This document shows, piece after piece, positions 8,328 through 16,197 of a stretch of 64,000 bases of DNA (within the stretch, counting starts at the first letter, position 1; each line of letters opens with the position of its first letter). Position numbers and translations under genes: made by a program. This DNA comes from Amycolatopsis marina (GTDB taxonomy: Bacteria; Actinomycetota; Actinomycetes; Mycobacteriales; Pseudonocardiaceae). Location: positions 248,001-312,000 of the forward strand of contig NZ_FOKG01000007.1 in NCBI RefSeq assembly GCF_900111885.1. The letters are read 5' to 3'. The notes beneath the pieces are model-generated. The model was not told the origin of the DNA. It worked only from the letters and a program-made list of their open reading frames with translations, and searched no databases.

Positions 8328-9070
8328 GACGCGAGACGCAGAACATCCTGCTGATCCTGCTGGGCGGGGCCCTGCTGAAGATCGCGTTCACCGGCGACTA
8401 CCTGCGCTACGTCAAGCCGTCTCAGCAGCTGTGGGTCATCGGTGGAGGCGCGGTCATGGTCGCGCTCGGCGCGATCGCCATAGGGCGTGACCTGCTGGCG
8501 GCACGGGCGGCGGCCGCTGCGGAGTCCACAGGGGACGGTTGCGGCGCCGAGCACCACCACTCGGCGCGCGCCGCGTGGCTGCTGATGGTGCCGGTGCTGG
8601 CGGTGTTCCTGGTCGCTCCGCCCGCACTCGGGTCCGACTCCGTCACCAGGACCCAGGCCAGGGCACCGCAGAGTTCGGCGGCTCGGGACGCCGCGGCGTT
8701 CCCGCCGTTGCCGGACGAGGAGGTCGTCCCGCTCGCCGTGTCGGACTTCGTGGCAAGGGCGGGCTGGGACGAGAACGGGACATTGACCGGCCGCACCGTG
8801 TCGCTGTCCGGCTTCGTCGTGCAGGACGGTGGCTCGACGCGGCTGGCCCGCATGGTGATCAGCTGTTGCGCGGCGGATGCCTTCCCGGTCACGGTACATC
8901 TGGCCGGTGGCAGCGGGAGTGAGTTGGCCGGACTGGAGCAGGACAGCTGGATCGAGGTCACCGGGCAGGTGGTGCCGGGGACGGCGACCCGGCAGAACAG
9001 CTACACCCCGGACCTCACCCTGCAGTCCCTGCGCCAGATCCCCACTCCCCAGAACCCCTACGAGTTCTGA
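8324..9070 (+). CDS. TIGR03943/DUF1980 family membrane protein
   Basis: A 248-residue partner of the upstream permease, starting at ATG 8324 inside the permease stop. Two membrane segments lie near residues 5-20 and 33-52, followed by a His cluster (GAEHHHSA) and a third segment at about 85-100. The extracytoplasmic domain carries the family motif VISCCAADAFPVTVHL and a final beta-rich region (DSWIEVTGQV). The paired cysteines and the His cluster are consistent with metal handling. Permease plus TIGR03943 pairs recur as two-gene units; the role in zinc supply is inference from the adjacent Zur and SmtB genes. Confidence 0.85.
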   Translation: MRRETQNILLILLGGALLKIAFTGDYLRYVKPSQQLWVIGGGAVMVALGAIAIGRDLLAARAAAAAESTGDGCGAEHHHSARAAWLLMVPVLAVFLVAPPALGSDSVTRTQARAPQSSAARDAAAFPPLPDEEVVPLAVSDFVARAGWDENGTLTGRTVSLSGFVVQDGGSTRLARMVISCCAADAFPVTVHLAGGSGSELAGLEQDSWIEVTGQVVPGTATRQNSYTPDLTLQSLRQIPTPQNPYEF

Positions 9071-9101
9071 CCCCCAACTCACCACCCGGCCGCAGCTTGG
9101 T

Positions 9102-9261
9102 GCGTCTGCAAGTACCCCCATGCAAGATCAACTACGCCGCCAACCGCTACCAACCCGGCGGTGCTGTCGTCTTGTGGCAGCGCCGCGTGACGCGGGGGAC
9201 GTCGATGTGTTGGTAGTGGTTGAGGCACATGTCGATCTTGCATGGTGGTACTTGCAGACGC
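9102..9261. repeat. Long imperfect inverted repeat (51-bp arms), dispersed family copy
   Basis: Arms at 9102-9152 and 9211-9261 match in inverse at roughly 41 of 51 positions, separated by 58 bases. The best-conserved outer part begins GCGTCTGCAAGTACC and runs through a CATGCAAGATC block; the inner end reads AACCRCTACCA. A third, single copy of the same unit lies at 43699-43746. It occupies the 3' gap between TIGR03943 and zur, two convergent genes. A non-autonomous mobile repeat or a shared terminator-like element are both possible. Confidence 0.7.
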
Positions 9262-9298
9262 TCCAACCGGCCACGCGCCCAGGTGACGAACAGGGATA

Positions 9299-9342
9299 GG
9301 GGGCGGGAGGGGCGGGAAGGGGTGGGGGGATGTGGGAAGGGG
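9299..9342 (+). other. G-rich purine tract with G-quadruplex potential
   Basis: The plus strand has eight successive runs of three to six G separated by one to four bases, directly downstream of the zur stop codon. The transcribed strand of zur would give a C-rich 3' end. It is a strong G-quadruplex candidate; no gene is present here. Confidence 0.6.
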
Positions 9343-9344
9343 GA

Positions 9345-9773
9345 TTAGGAGTAGCGGGCGCGGCAGGTGGCGCAGGTGCCGACGATCTCCACGGTGTGGC
9401 TGATGTCGGAGAAACCGTTGCCGTCGGCGATCTTGTCCGCCCAGCGCTCCACCGCCGGGCCCTCGATCTCCACGGTGTATCCGCAGTGCCTGCACACCAG
9501 GTGGTGGTGATGGTGCGAGGAGCAACGCCGGTAGATGGCCTCGCCGGAGTCCGTGCGCAGCACGTCGATCTCGCCCGCCTCGGACAGCGACTGCAACGTG
9601 CGGTACACGGTCGTCAGGCCGATACCCTCACCCCGCTTGCGCAGCTCGTCGTGCAACTCCTGTGCGGAGCGGAAGTCGTCGACCTCGTCCAGGAGTTCGA
9701 CGACCGCGGCCCGCTGCTTCGTCGCCCTGCGTCCCGGCACCGGCGCATGGCCGCGGGTGATGGGACCGCTCAT
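9345..9773 (-). CDS. zur: Fur-family regulator, probably Zur
   Basis: Zinc-dependent repressor of the Fur family, 142 residues. It has an N-terminal winged helix (ATKQRAAVVELLDE...IGLTTVYRTLQSL), then the His-rich metal segment HHHHHLVCRHCG and a C-terminal CATC pair, giving the two CxxC structural zinc motifs typical of Zur. Its start overlaps the stop of the ArsR gene, so both are made from one message. This smtB-zur pair on the strand opposite to the uppS and glyS genes is the same as Rv2358-Rv2359. Zur rather than iron Fur is supported by that context. Confidence 0.93.
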   Translation of the reverse strand: MSGPITRGHAPVPGRRATKQRAAVVELLDEVDDFRSAQELHDELRKRGEGIGLTTVYRTLQSLSEAGEIDVLRTDSGEAIYRRCSSHHHHHLVCRHCGYTVEIEGPAVERWADKIADGNGFSDISHTVEIVGTCATCRARYS

Positions 9774-10168
9774 GAGTGCCCGCCCTCCTGTACGTGAGTG
9801 ACCGCGTCGACCACGATGTGCGCGAGGTGGTCGTCGACGAGACGGTAGACGACCTCCCGTCCACGCCGCTCACCGTGTACGACACCGGCCGACTTGAGAA
9901 CCCGAAGGTGCTGACTGATCAGTGGCTGGGTGGTGTCCAGCGCGTCGACGAGTTCGTGCACGCAGCGATGCCCGTCGCGCAGCTGCAGGACGATCGCGAT
10001 CCGTACGGGGGCCGCCAGCGCGCGCAGCAGCTCACCGGCGTCGGTCAGCACTTCCGCGGGGGGTGGGGGAGTGGGCGGAGACGTCGGGCGGTCCGGCGGG
10101 TGCACGTGTTGTTCCGCCTCTCCGGGCGGCAGCCCGCCGGTTGCCGTCTCCGAACTCACCGTCGCCAT
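9770..10168 (-). CDS. smtB: ArsR/SmtB-family zinc sensor
   Basis: Zinc-responsive DNA-binding repressor, 132 residues, first gene of the smtB-zur operon. A Pro/His-rich N-terminus (residues 1-40) precedes the winged helix with TTQPLISQHLRVLKSAGVV. The last helix reads DDHLAHIVVDAVTHVQE, in which Asp, His, His and Glu have exactly the spacing of the SmtB alpha-5 zinc site (D104, H106, H117, E120). This predicts zinc sensing rather than arsenic or nickel sensing. Translational coupling to Zur suggests one protein reports zinc excess and the other zinc shortage. Confidence 0.92.
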   Translation of the reverse strand: MATVSSETATGGLPPGEAEQHVHPPDRPTSPPTPPPPAEVLTDAGELLRALAAPVRIAIVLQLRDGHRCVHELVDALDTTQPLISQHLRVLKSAGVVHGERRGREVVYRLVDDHLAHIVVDAVTHVQEGGHS

Positions 10169-10513
10169 TCGATCTCCAGCCGTTGTTTCAGACCCCGGAT
10201 GCGGTCGCGAGCGGATGACCGGTGTCGGGGGTTGTCACTCCATCCTAGTGTCGTGCCGGTGAGTGCCCCGCCCGTCGCGCCAGCCCGGTGTCGTTGCCAC
10301 GGCAGAGCTACTCCATTCGGGTGACATCCGGCCGAATTTCCACGTAACTGGAGTCCGGTCTTCGCCAGAGGTGAAAGTTTGTCGCGTGATCCGGCCAGGC
10401 GGCCCCGAGTTGTGTCATCGTCGTACTCCGGAGGTGGGGGTGGCACTGAAGGAGCAGTTCGAGGGACGCCGCGATCCGGTACGCCCACGAACGGGACCAG
10501 AAGCCGAGGAGAC
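10169..10513. other. 345-base gap between smtB and the secreted-protein gene
   Basis: No gene is recognisable. It must hold the promoter of smtB-zur leftwards and that of the secreted-protein gene rightwards. A copy of the CTAGTGTCG motif seen at 12370 and 15897 occurs at 10244-10252. GAGGAG at 10505-10510 is the ribosome binding site for ATG 10514. Confidence 0.6.
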
Positions 10514-11674
10514 ATGACTCGTTCCGTGATCAGGATGGTGGGCTGCGCCGCTGTCCTCGCCCTGGCGGCAGTGCCCGGTGTCGCCGCCGCCCAAGACGTC
10601 CGCACCGTGGACGCGGAGACCGGTCCCGTCGCATTCGCGAACGCCGTGGCCGTGAAGGTGGGCGAGGACGGGCAGGGTGGTGGCACGGTGATCACCGAGA
10701 CCCAGCGTTCGCCGGTGAGTCCGGGCGGTTCGAAGCTATCCCAGGATCGCTCCACGGTGCCCGCCTCGGATGGCGAGAAGAACGCCATCGGCCCGCACTA
10801 CGCGATCAACCTCGGCCGCTTCGAGCCAGGCGCGAGCCCGTTCCCGGCCGGCGTCACCAGCCGGGAGCACAACATCGTCGCGACGCTCAGGGACACGACG
10901 GTGCCCGCCGCCGTGGCCGAGAGCAACTACGCCCTCCGCGACCTCCGCGCCGAGACCGCCGAGGACTCCACGATCACCGAGGACTCCACGACCGCCGAGA
11001 CCACCGAGCCCTCCGGGGGTGCCGAGTCCGCGCCGGGCTCCTCGGTGGCGAGCACCGTGCTGGCGTTCGAGGGCGCACGCAGCGCCGTCGAGTGCGCCGC
11101 CGCCGACGACGTGACCGCCGAGACCACCGCCGACGCGCTCTGGGTACTCGGCGAGGACGGCGAACTCGCGCCCGCCGAACTGCCGCGGGGGGACGCCGAG
11201 CTGCGCCTGGAAAATCTGCCCTTGGGTGCGCCGCTGAACCTGCAGGACGCCGACGACGAGCACTCCACGTCCGACGTGGTGGTTCGCCGGGTGACCGAGT
11301 TCGACCAGCTGCTGCGCCAGGAGAAGTGGCGTGGGGGTGACGTCACCGCCGCCGCGGGATGGCACGTCGAGATCATCAGTCAGCTCCGCGACGCCGAGGG
11401 TGAGGACCTCGGCAAGGTGGTGCGCACCAGGATGGTCTTCGGCGGCGTCAGCTGCTCCCTGCCACACGGGTTTGCCGCGCTCCCTCCCCGGTCGCAGCAG
11501 CGGCCGGCCGTCCCGATCAAGATCCCCGCCGGTGTCTCGGTGCAGGAGTCCGGCCAGGAGCCGCTCGGGTACGCGCTGGTCGGGGCCGGCCTCGTACTCG
11601 GTGCCGCGGCGTTGCTGGTGCGGCGCCCGGCTCGTCGTCGCGGTTGCGAGCAGGTTCGGCAGAACGGCGAGTAG
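10514..11674 (+). CDS. Secreted, C-terminally membrane-anchored protein of unknown function
   Basis: A 386-residue exported protein starting at ATG 10514 behind GAGGAG. Residues 1-27 are a signal peptide ending GVAAAQD. A stretch near 110-140 is Thr/Glu/Ser rich with short repeats (TAEDSTITEDSTTAETTE). The body has single cysteines at a C-A-A-A-D-D motif and a GGVSC motif that may pair. The C-terminus has a membrane segment (ALVGAGLVLGAAALLV) followed by an Arg-rich tail, as in sortase substrates, but no clear LPXTG or LAXTG precedes it. The sortase gene follows after six bases. I do not recognise the family. Confidence 0.75.
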   Translation: MTRSVIRMVGCAAVLALAAVPGVAAAQDVRTVDAETGPVAFANAVAVKVGEDGQGGGTVITETQRSPVSPGGSKLSQDRSTVPASDGEKNAIGPHYAINLGRFEPGASPFPAGVTSREHNIVATLRDTTVPAAVAESNYALRDLRAETAEDSTITEDSTTAETTEPSGGAESAPGSSVASTVLAFEGARSAVECAAADDVTAETTADALWVLGEDGELAPAELPRGDAELRLENLPLGAPLNLQDADDEHSTSDVVVRRVTEFDQLLRQEKWRGGDVTAAAGWHVEIISQLRDAEGEDLGKVVRTRMVFGGVSCSLPHGFAALPPRSQQRPAVPIKIPAGVSVQESGQEPLGYALVGAGLVLGAAALLVRRPARRRGCEQVRQNGE

Positions 11675-11680
11675 CGCCCG

Positions 11681-12373
11681 ATGGACGACAGCGTGTCACC
11701 GTCCACACCGGACGAATCCGGACGAACTCGCCGCCCGCGACGGCGAGCCTGGCTCGCCGCGGCCCTCGGTCTGCTCGCGGTAGCCGTCACGCTCGCGGGT
11801 GTGGTCGTACTCGGCGCCCCCGAGCCGCCGCCCCCGGCTCCGGTTCGCGCGGTGCCAACGACAGGTGCCGAACTGGCAGCCGAGACGACGGCCGAGGCAA
11901 CCGTCGAGCGCCCGGTGGCGACGGTCCAGCGGCCGGGGACCGTCCGACTGCCAGAGGGCGGAACCGCGAGGCTGGTGCGCCGGGAGCTGACCGACGACGG
12001 CACGCTGCCGATCCCGGACAGCCTCGAGGAGGCCACCTGGTGGGGTGCCGGTCTCGGAGCCGAGCGTGGCGCGGCCCTGCTGTCCGGACACGTGAACTGG
12101 AACCGGGTGAAGGGGCCGTTCGACGAACTGTGGCGCAACCGGCCGGGGCAGGAGGTGCGGGTGGTCGACACCGAGGGCGGAGCGTGGACCTACCGGATCA
12201 CCGAGGTGGTCACGGTCGACAAGCACGATCTGCCGTCCGTCGCCGAGCGGTTGTTCGGGCAGGACGGCCCGCACCGGCTGGTTCTGGTCACCTGTGGTGG
12301 TGACTACGTCGGCGGAACGGACGGATACTCCGACAACCGGATCGCCACCGCGGAACTCGTGCGGCGGCCCTAG
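11681..12373 (+). CDS. Class E/F-type sortase
   Basis: Membrane-anchored transpeptidase of 230 residues. It has a basic N-terminus, one membrane helix (about 23-45), a Pro/Glu-rich linker and a sortase beta-barrel. The catalytic residues are visible as His137 (SGHVNW), Cys205 (LVTCGG) and Arg220 (SDNR). The compact domain and the SGHVNW and TCGG contexts fit the class F group of actinobacteria better than class A or E. It is probably co-transcribed with the secreted protein ahead. Its TAG stop lies inside the CTAGTGTC palindrome at 12370. Confidence 0.88.
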   Translation: MDDSVSPSTPDESGRTRRPRRRAWLAAALGLLAVAVTLAGVVVLGAPEPPPPAPVRAVPTTGAELAAETTAEATVERPVATVQRPGTVRLPEGGTARLVRRELTDDGTLPIPDSLEEATWWGAGLGAERGAALLSGHVNWNRVKGPFDELWRNRPGQEVRVVDTEGGAWTYRITEVVTVDKHDLPSVAERLFGQDGPHRLVLVTCGGDYVGGTDGYSDNRIATAELVRRP

Positions 12374-12387
12374 TGTCGGGACACTAG
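12370..12387. repeat. CTAGTGTC palindrome at the sortase stop codon
   Basis: CTAGTGTC-GG-GACACTAG is a perfect 8-2-8 dyad. Its first TAG is the stop codon of the sortase. The two-base centre is too small for a good RNA hairpin, so a DNA-level role (protein site or the end of a mobile element) is more likely than a terminator. Related CTAGTGTCG sequences occur at 10244 and 15896. Confidence 0.55.
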
Positions 12388-12475
12388 CCAGTCCCCTCGC
12401 GGAGCCGGTGTGACCGGCGGGATACTCTGACACCTTGTAGTCAAATGACCGTTCCCGCATGTCTGGAGAGCGTGG

Positions 12476-13864
12476 GTGCCCGCCAACACCATTGAGACCG
12501 TTGTCAGCCTGTGCAAGCGTCGTGGTTTCGTCTTTCCGAGCGGGGAGATCTACGGCGGTACGCGGTCGGCATGGGATTACGGCCCCCTCGGGGCCGAACT
12601 GAAGGACAACATCAAGCGCCAGTGGTGGAAGACGATGGTGCAGGGCCGCGACGACGTCGTCGGTCTTGACTCCTCGGTCATCCTGCCGCGTCAGGTCTGG
12701 GTCGCGTCCGGTCACGTCAACGCCTTCAACGACCCGCTCGTCGAGTGCACCTCGTGTCACCGGCGCTTCCGGTCGGACCAGTTGGCCGAGGAGTACTCCG
12801 AGCGCACCGGCAAGGAGGTCAGCGAGGACGACCTCTCGGACGTGCCGTGCCCGAACTGCGGCACGCGCGGTGAGTACACCGCGCCGCGCGAGTTCAACAT
12901 GATGCTCAAGACGCACCTCGGCCCGGTGGAGAGCGAGGAAGGTCTCGCCTACCTCCGCCCGGAGACGGCGCAGGGCATCTTCGTCAACTTCCTCAACGTG
13001 CAGACGACGTCCCGGAAGAAGCCGCCGTTCGGCATCGGCCAGATCGGCAAGTCGTTCCGGAACGAGATCACTCCGGGCAACTTCATCTTTCGCACCCGGG
13101 AGTTCGAGCAGATGGAGATGGAGTTCTTCGTCGAGCCGGGTGAGGACGAGACCTGGCACCAGTACTGGATCGACTTCCGCACGGACTGGTACACGAACCT
13201 GGGCATCAACCGGGACAACCTGCGCCACTACGAGCACCCGAAGGAGAAGCTCTCCCACTACTCCAAGCGGACCGTGGACATCGAGTACCGCTTCGAGTTC
13301 TCCGCGGGCCAGGAGTGGGGCGAGCTCGAGGGCATCGCGAACCGCACCGACTTCGACCTCACCACGCACTCGAACCATTCTGGCGTGGACCTGTCCTATT
13401 TCGACCAGACGTCCGGACAGCGCTACCGGCCCTTCGTCATCGAGCCCGCGGCCGGTGTCGGCAGGCCGATGATGGCGTTCCTGCTCGACGCCTACACCGA
13501 GGACGAGGTGCCCAACGCCAAGGGTGGTGTGGACAAGCGCGTCGTGCTGAAGCTGGACTACCGGCTCTCGCCGATCAAGGCCGCGGTGCTTCCGTTGTCG
13601 CGCAACGCAGACCTCACACCGAAGGCCCGCGATATCGCCACGAAACTGCGTCAGCACTGGAACATCGAGTTCGACGACGCCGGTTCGATCGGTAAGCGGT
13701 ACCGCCGCCAGGAGGAGATCGGCACGCCGTTCTGCGTGACCGTCGACTTCGACTCGCTCGACGACCACGCCGTGACGGTCCGCGAGCGCGACACCATGGC
13801 GCAGGAGCGGGTGGCCATCGACAAGCTGGAGTCCTATCTGGCCGCGCGGCTCATCGGCTGCTGA
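12476..13864 (+). CDS. glyS: Glycyl-tRNA synthetase (class II, alpha2 type)
   Basis: Charges tRNA-Gly. The 462-residue length and single-chain architecture match the dimeric eukaryote-like type used by actinobacteria. Visible features are the N-terminal [16 protein letters not shown] block, a zinc-type pair of cysteines (CTSCHRRF and [10 protein letters not shown]), the class II motif 2 region [24 protein letters not shown] and a C-terminal anticodon domain ([13 protein letters not shown]). GTG 12476 has GGAGAG at 12465-12470. A TACTCT hexamer at 12423-12428 is a candidate -10. Confidence 0.97.
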   Translation: MPANTIETVVSLCKRRGFVFPSGEIYGGTRSAWDYGPLGAELKDNIKRQWWKTMVQGRDDVVGLDSSVILPRQVWVASGHVNAFNDPLVECTSCHRRFRSDQLAEEYSERTGKEVSEDDLSDVPCPNCGTRGEYTAPREFNMMLKTHLGPVESEEGLAYLRPETAQGIFVNFLNVQTTSRKKPPFGIGQIGKSFRNEITPGNFIFRTREFEQMEMEFFVEPGEDETWHQYWIDFRTDWYTNLGINRDNLRHYEHPKEKLSHYSKRTVDIEYRFEFSAGQEWGELEGIANRTDFDLTTHSNHSGVDLSYFDQTSGQRYRPFVIEPAAGVGRPMMAFLLDAYTEDEVPNAKGGVDKRVVLKLDYRLSPIKAAVLPLSRNADLTPKARDIATKLRQHWNIEFDDAGSIGKRYRRQEEIGTPFCVTVDFDSLDDHAVTVRERDTMAQERVAIDKLESYLAARLIGC

Positions 13865-13910
13865 CGAGGCAACGGCGACGGCAGGCATACGTCACGGATT
13901 TGCTGCCATA

Positions 13911-14573
13911 GTGGAGCGGGTGATGTTCACACAGACGAACGGACCCGGCGTCGCGAGTTGGGTTCGCCGAACCGTGCTCGGTGCCGTGCTGATCGTGCTG
14001 CTCGTGATCGGTGGCACCGCGTTCCGGGTGTGGCAGGTCGCCAGGGTGGACGACCGCGCCGAGGCCGACGTCATCGTGGTTCTCGGAGCGGCCCAGTACA
14101 ACGGCAGGCCGTCGCAGATCCTGCAGGCGCGGCTCGAGCATGCCCAGCGGCTGTTTCAGGACGGGGTCGCGCCGATGGTGGTCACCGCCGGCGGCAGCAA
14201 GGCGGGTGACGCCTACACCGAGGCCGAAGCCGGAGCGCGGTGGCTGCAGGAGCAGGGGCTGCCCGCCTCGGCCACGGTGGCGGTGGGTGAGGGGCGGGAC
14301 ACCCTCGGCACACTGCGGGCCGTGGCCGAGCAGGCTCGGGAGAACGGCTGGGGCAGCGCGGTGGTGGTGAGCGATCCCTGGCACTCCCTGCGGGCAAGGA
14401 CCATGGCGAACGATCTCGGGCTGACGGCCTGGAGCTCACCGACGCACACCGGACCCGTGGTGCAGACCAGGGAAACGCAGGCCAAGTACATCTTCCGGGA
14501 GACCGGCGCCCTGCTGTACTACCGGCTGTCGAAGAATCCGGCCGACGACATCGGCGGTGCAGGCCTCGGCTGA
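13911..14573 (+). CDS. YdcF/DUF218-type membrane protein
   Basis: A 220-residue protein with one N-terminal membrane helix (about 18-40) and a DUF218 domain outside the cytoplasm or facing the membrane. Family motifs are ADVIVVLGA, TAGGS, EA-x6-QGLP, and VVVSDPWHSLRARTMA. Related proteins (SanA, ElyC, YdcF) act in envelope integrity or peptidoglycan precursor handling, with no proven reaction. GTG 13911 is used; ATG 13923 is the alternative. It stands alone between glyS and dgt. Confidence 0.85.
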   Translation: MERVMFTQTNGPGVASWVRRTVLGAVLIVLLVIGGTAFRVWQVARVDDRAEADVIVVLGAAQYNGRPSQILQARLEHAQRLFQDGVAPMVVTAGGSKAGDAYTEAEAGARWLQEQGLPASATVAVGEGRDTLGTLRAVAEQARENGWGSAVVVSDPWHSLRARTMANDLGLTAWSSPTHTGPVVQTRETQAKYIFRETGALLYYRLSKNPADDIGGAGLG

Positions 14574-14621
14574 GTTCGTTGGCGAGGTCTCGCTGCCGCT
14601 GTGCCCTCTAAGCTGGCATGC

Positions 14622-15899
14622 GTGGACCAGTACAGCGCGCACGACCAGGAGCGGTGGCTGCCGGAATCGGCCAAGGAGGCCGGGCTGCCGGGGGCGGGCG
14701 GTGACGGTCGCACATCGTTCGGCCGCGATCGCGCCAGGGTCCTGCACTCCGCCGCGCTGCGCCGGCTCGCGGGTAAGACACAGGTGGTGGGCCCTGGGGA
14801 GGGCACCGAGGTCACCGGTGTGCCGCGGACCCGGCTGACGCATTCGCTGGAAGTGGCCCAGATCGGCAGGGGCATCGCCGAGGAACTCGGCGCGGATCCC
14901 GATCTGGTGGACACGGCCGGCCTGGCGCACGACATCGGCCACCCGCCGTTCGGCCACAACGGGGAGCACGCGCTGAACCTCGCCGCGCAGGCTTGCGGAG
15001 GTTTCGAGGCCAACGCGCAGACCCTGCGGATTCTCACCCGGCTGGAACCGAAGGTGCTCGCCGGAAACGGCGCCGCCGCGGGGCTGAACCTGACCAGGGC
15101 CTGTCTCGACGCCGCCACCAAATATCCCTGGCCGAGGGGCCTCGGCAAGGATGCCGTCAAGTTCGGCGCCTACCCGGACGACGCCGAGATATTCGGGTGG
15201 ATGCGCGAGTCGGCGCCGGATCGGCAGCGGTGTCTCGAAGCGCAGATCATGGACTGGGCCGACGACGTGGCCTACTCGGTGCACGACGTGGAGGACGGCG
15301 TGCTGTCCGGACGGATCTCGCTGCGTGTGCTGACCGATCCGGGTGAGCGTGCCGCGGTGGCCGAACTGGCGGCCAAGCACTTCTCCACCAAACCGGTCTC
15401 GGCACTGGAGGGGGCCGCCGAGCAACTGTCGCGGCTGCCGGTGGTCGCGAACCTCGCCCGGCCGGGATACGACGGCTCACTGGCCGCCCAGGTGGCGCTC
15501 AAACGCCTGACCAGCGAGCTGGTCGGCCGGTTCGCCACCGCGGCGGTCAGCGAGACCCGTGCCGGGCACGGCGCGGGACCACTGTGCCGGTACGGAGCCG
15601 AGCTGTGCGTACCGGAGCAGGTCGAGGCCGAGGTCGCGCTGCTCAAGGCGCTGGCACTGCGGTACGTGATGAGTGATCCACGACGGCTGGCGATGCAGGA
15701 CGGGCAGCGGCAGATGCTCGCTGAGCTCGTCGACGTGCTCTGCAGGAGGGCACCAGAGGCGCTGGACCCCTTGTTCCACCCGTCATGGGAGCGGGCGGGT
15801 GACGACGAGGCGCGGTTGCGGGTGGTGATCGATCAGATCGCCTCGCTGACCGACGCGCAGGCCCACGCCTGGCATTCCTGGCACACCGGCTGGCACTAG
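14622..15899 (+). CDS. dgt: Deoxyguanosinetriphosphate triphosphohydrolase-like protein
   Basis: HD-domain dNTP triphosphohydrolase of 425 residues that cleaves dGTP (or other dNTPs) to the nucleoside and triphosphate. The metal site is seen as [12 protein letters not shown] followed by [14 protein letters not shown], and a later [20 protein letters not shown] 14622 is chosen because a TAAGCT hexamer ends eight bases before it, as expected for a leaderless promoter; GTG 14601 is also open. The gene precedes dnaG in mycobacteria; here about 6 kb of accessory genes separate them. Its TAG stop overlaps the left end of a MITE-like element. Confidence 0.94.
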   Translation: MDQYSAHDQERWLPESAKEAGLPGAGGDGRTSFGRDRARVLHSAALRRLAGKTQVVGPGEGTEVTGVPRTRLTHSLEVAQIGRGIAEELGADPDLVDTAGLAHDIGHPPFGHNGEHALNLAAQACGGFEANAQTLRILTRLEPKVLAGNGAAAGLNLTRACLDAATKYPWPRGLGKDAVKFGAYPDDAEIFGWMRESAPDRQRCLEAQIMDWADDVAYSVHDVEDGVLSGRISLRVLTDPGERAAVAELAAKHFSTKPVSALEGAAEQLSRLPVVANLARPGYDGSLAAQVALKRLTSELVGRFATAAVSETRAGHGAGPLCRYGAELCVPEQVEAEVALLKALALRYVMSDPRRLAMQDGQRQMLAELVDVLCRRAPEALDPLFHPSWERAGDDEARLRVVIDQIASLTDAQAHAWHSWHTGWH

Positions 15900-16139
15900 T
15901 GTCGGGTGATTCTGCTCGTCTTACGTCTGCTGGGGCTCAGGCGGCGCCTCGCGGTGTTGTCGTCGGCCCGGATACAACAGCGGTATCCGGGCCTCCTGCA
16001 CGCGACCGGCACCGATGGTTGAATCGGGCACGGCAGTGAGCGTGGTGCAGCCCGCCGGCGAGTGAGGCGAAAACATCGCCTTGCGACGCACCACCTGATT
16101 CCCCAGCAGCCAGCAAGGAAACAGAATCACCCGACACCA
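15897..16139. mobile_element. MITE-like element with terminal inverted repeats
   Basis: GTGTCGGGTGATTCTG at 15899-15914 is perfectly repeated in inverse at 16122-16137. Imperfect inverse similarity continues about 35 bases inward (a CTGCTGGGG...TCAGG block on the left against its inverse on the right). The element is about 240 bases, has no coding sequence, and begins exactly at the dgt stop codon. TA on the left flank and CA on the right could be a decayed TA target duplication. Confidence 0.65.
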
Positions 16140-16197
16140 GCGCCCCGAGTTCGCGAAACTCGTCCGGCCGGTGTTTCGGTCTGCGAGGATTCTCGGT

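Noticed and set aside
7415-9121. Minus-strand frames of several hundred codons opposite the permease and TIGR03943 genes
   Set aside because: Low-complexity antisense translation with no recognisable domain; the plus-strand genes are clear family members.
12374-12475. T-box or other riboswitch upstream of glyS
   Set aside because: The 102-base leader is too short and shows no conserved T-box sequence; only a simple promoter and ribosome site are visible.
11696-13888. A 730-codon minus-strand frame opposite the sortase and glyS
   Set aside because: Antisense shadow; glyS on the other strand is unmistakable.
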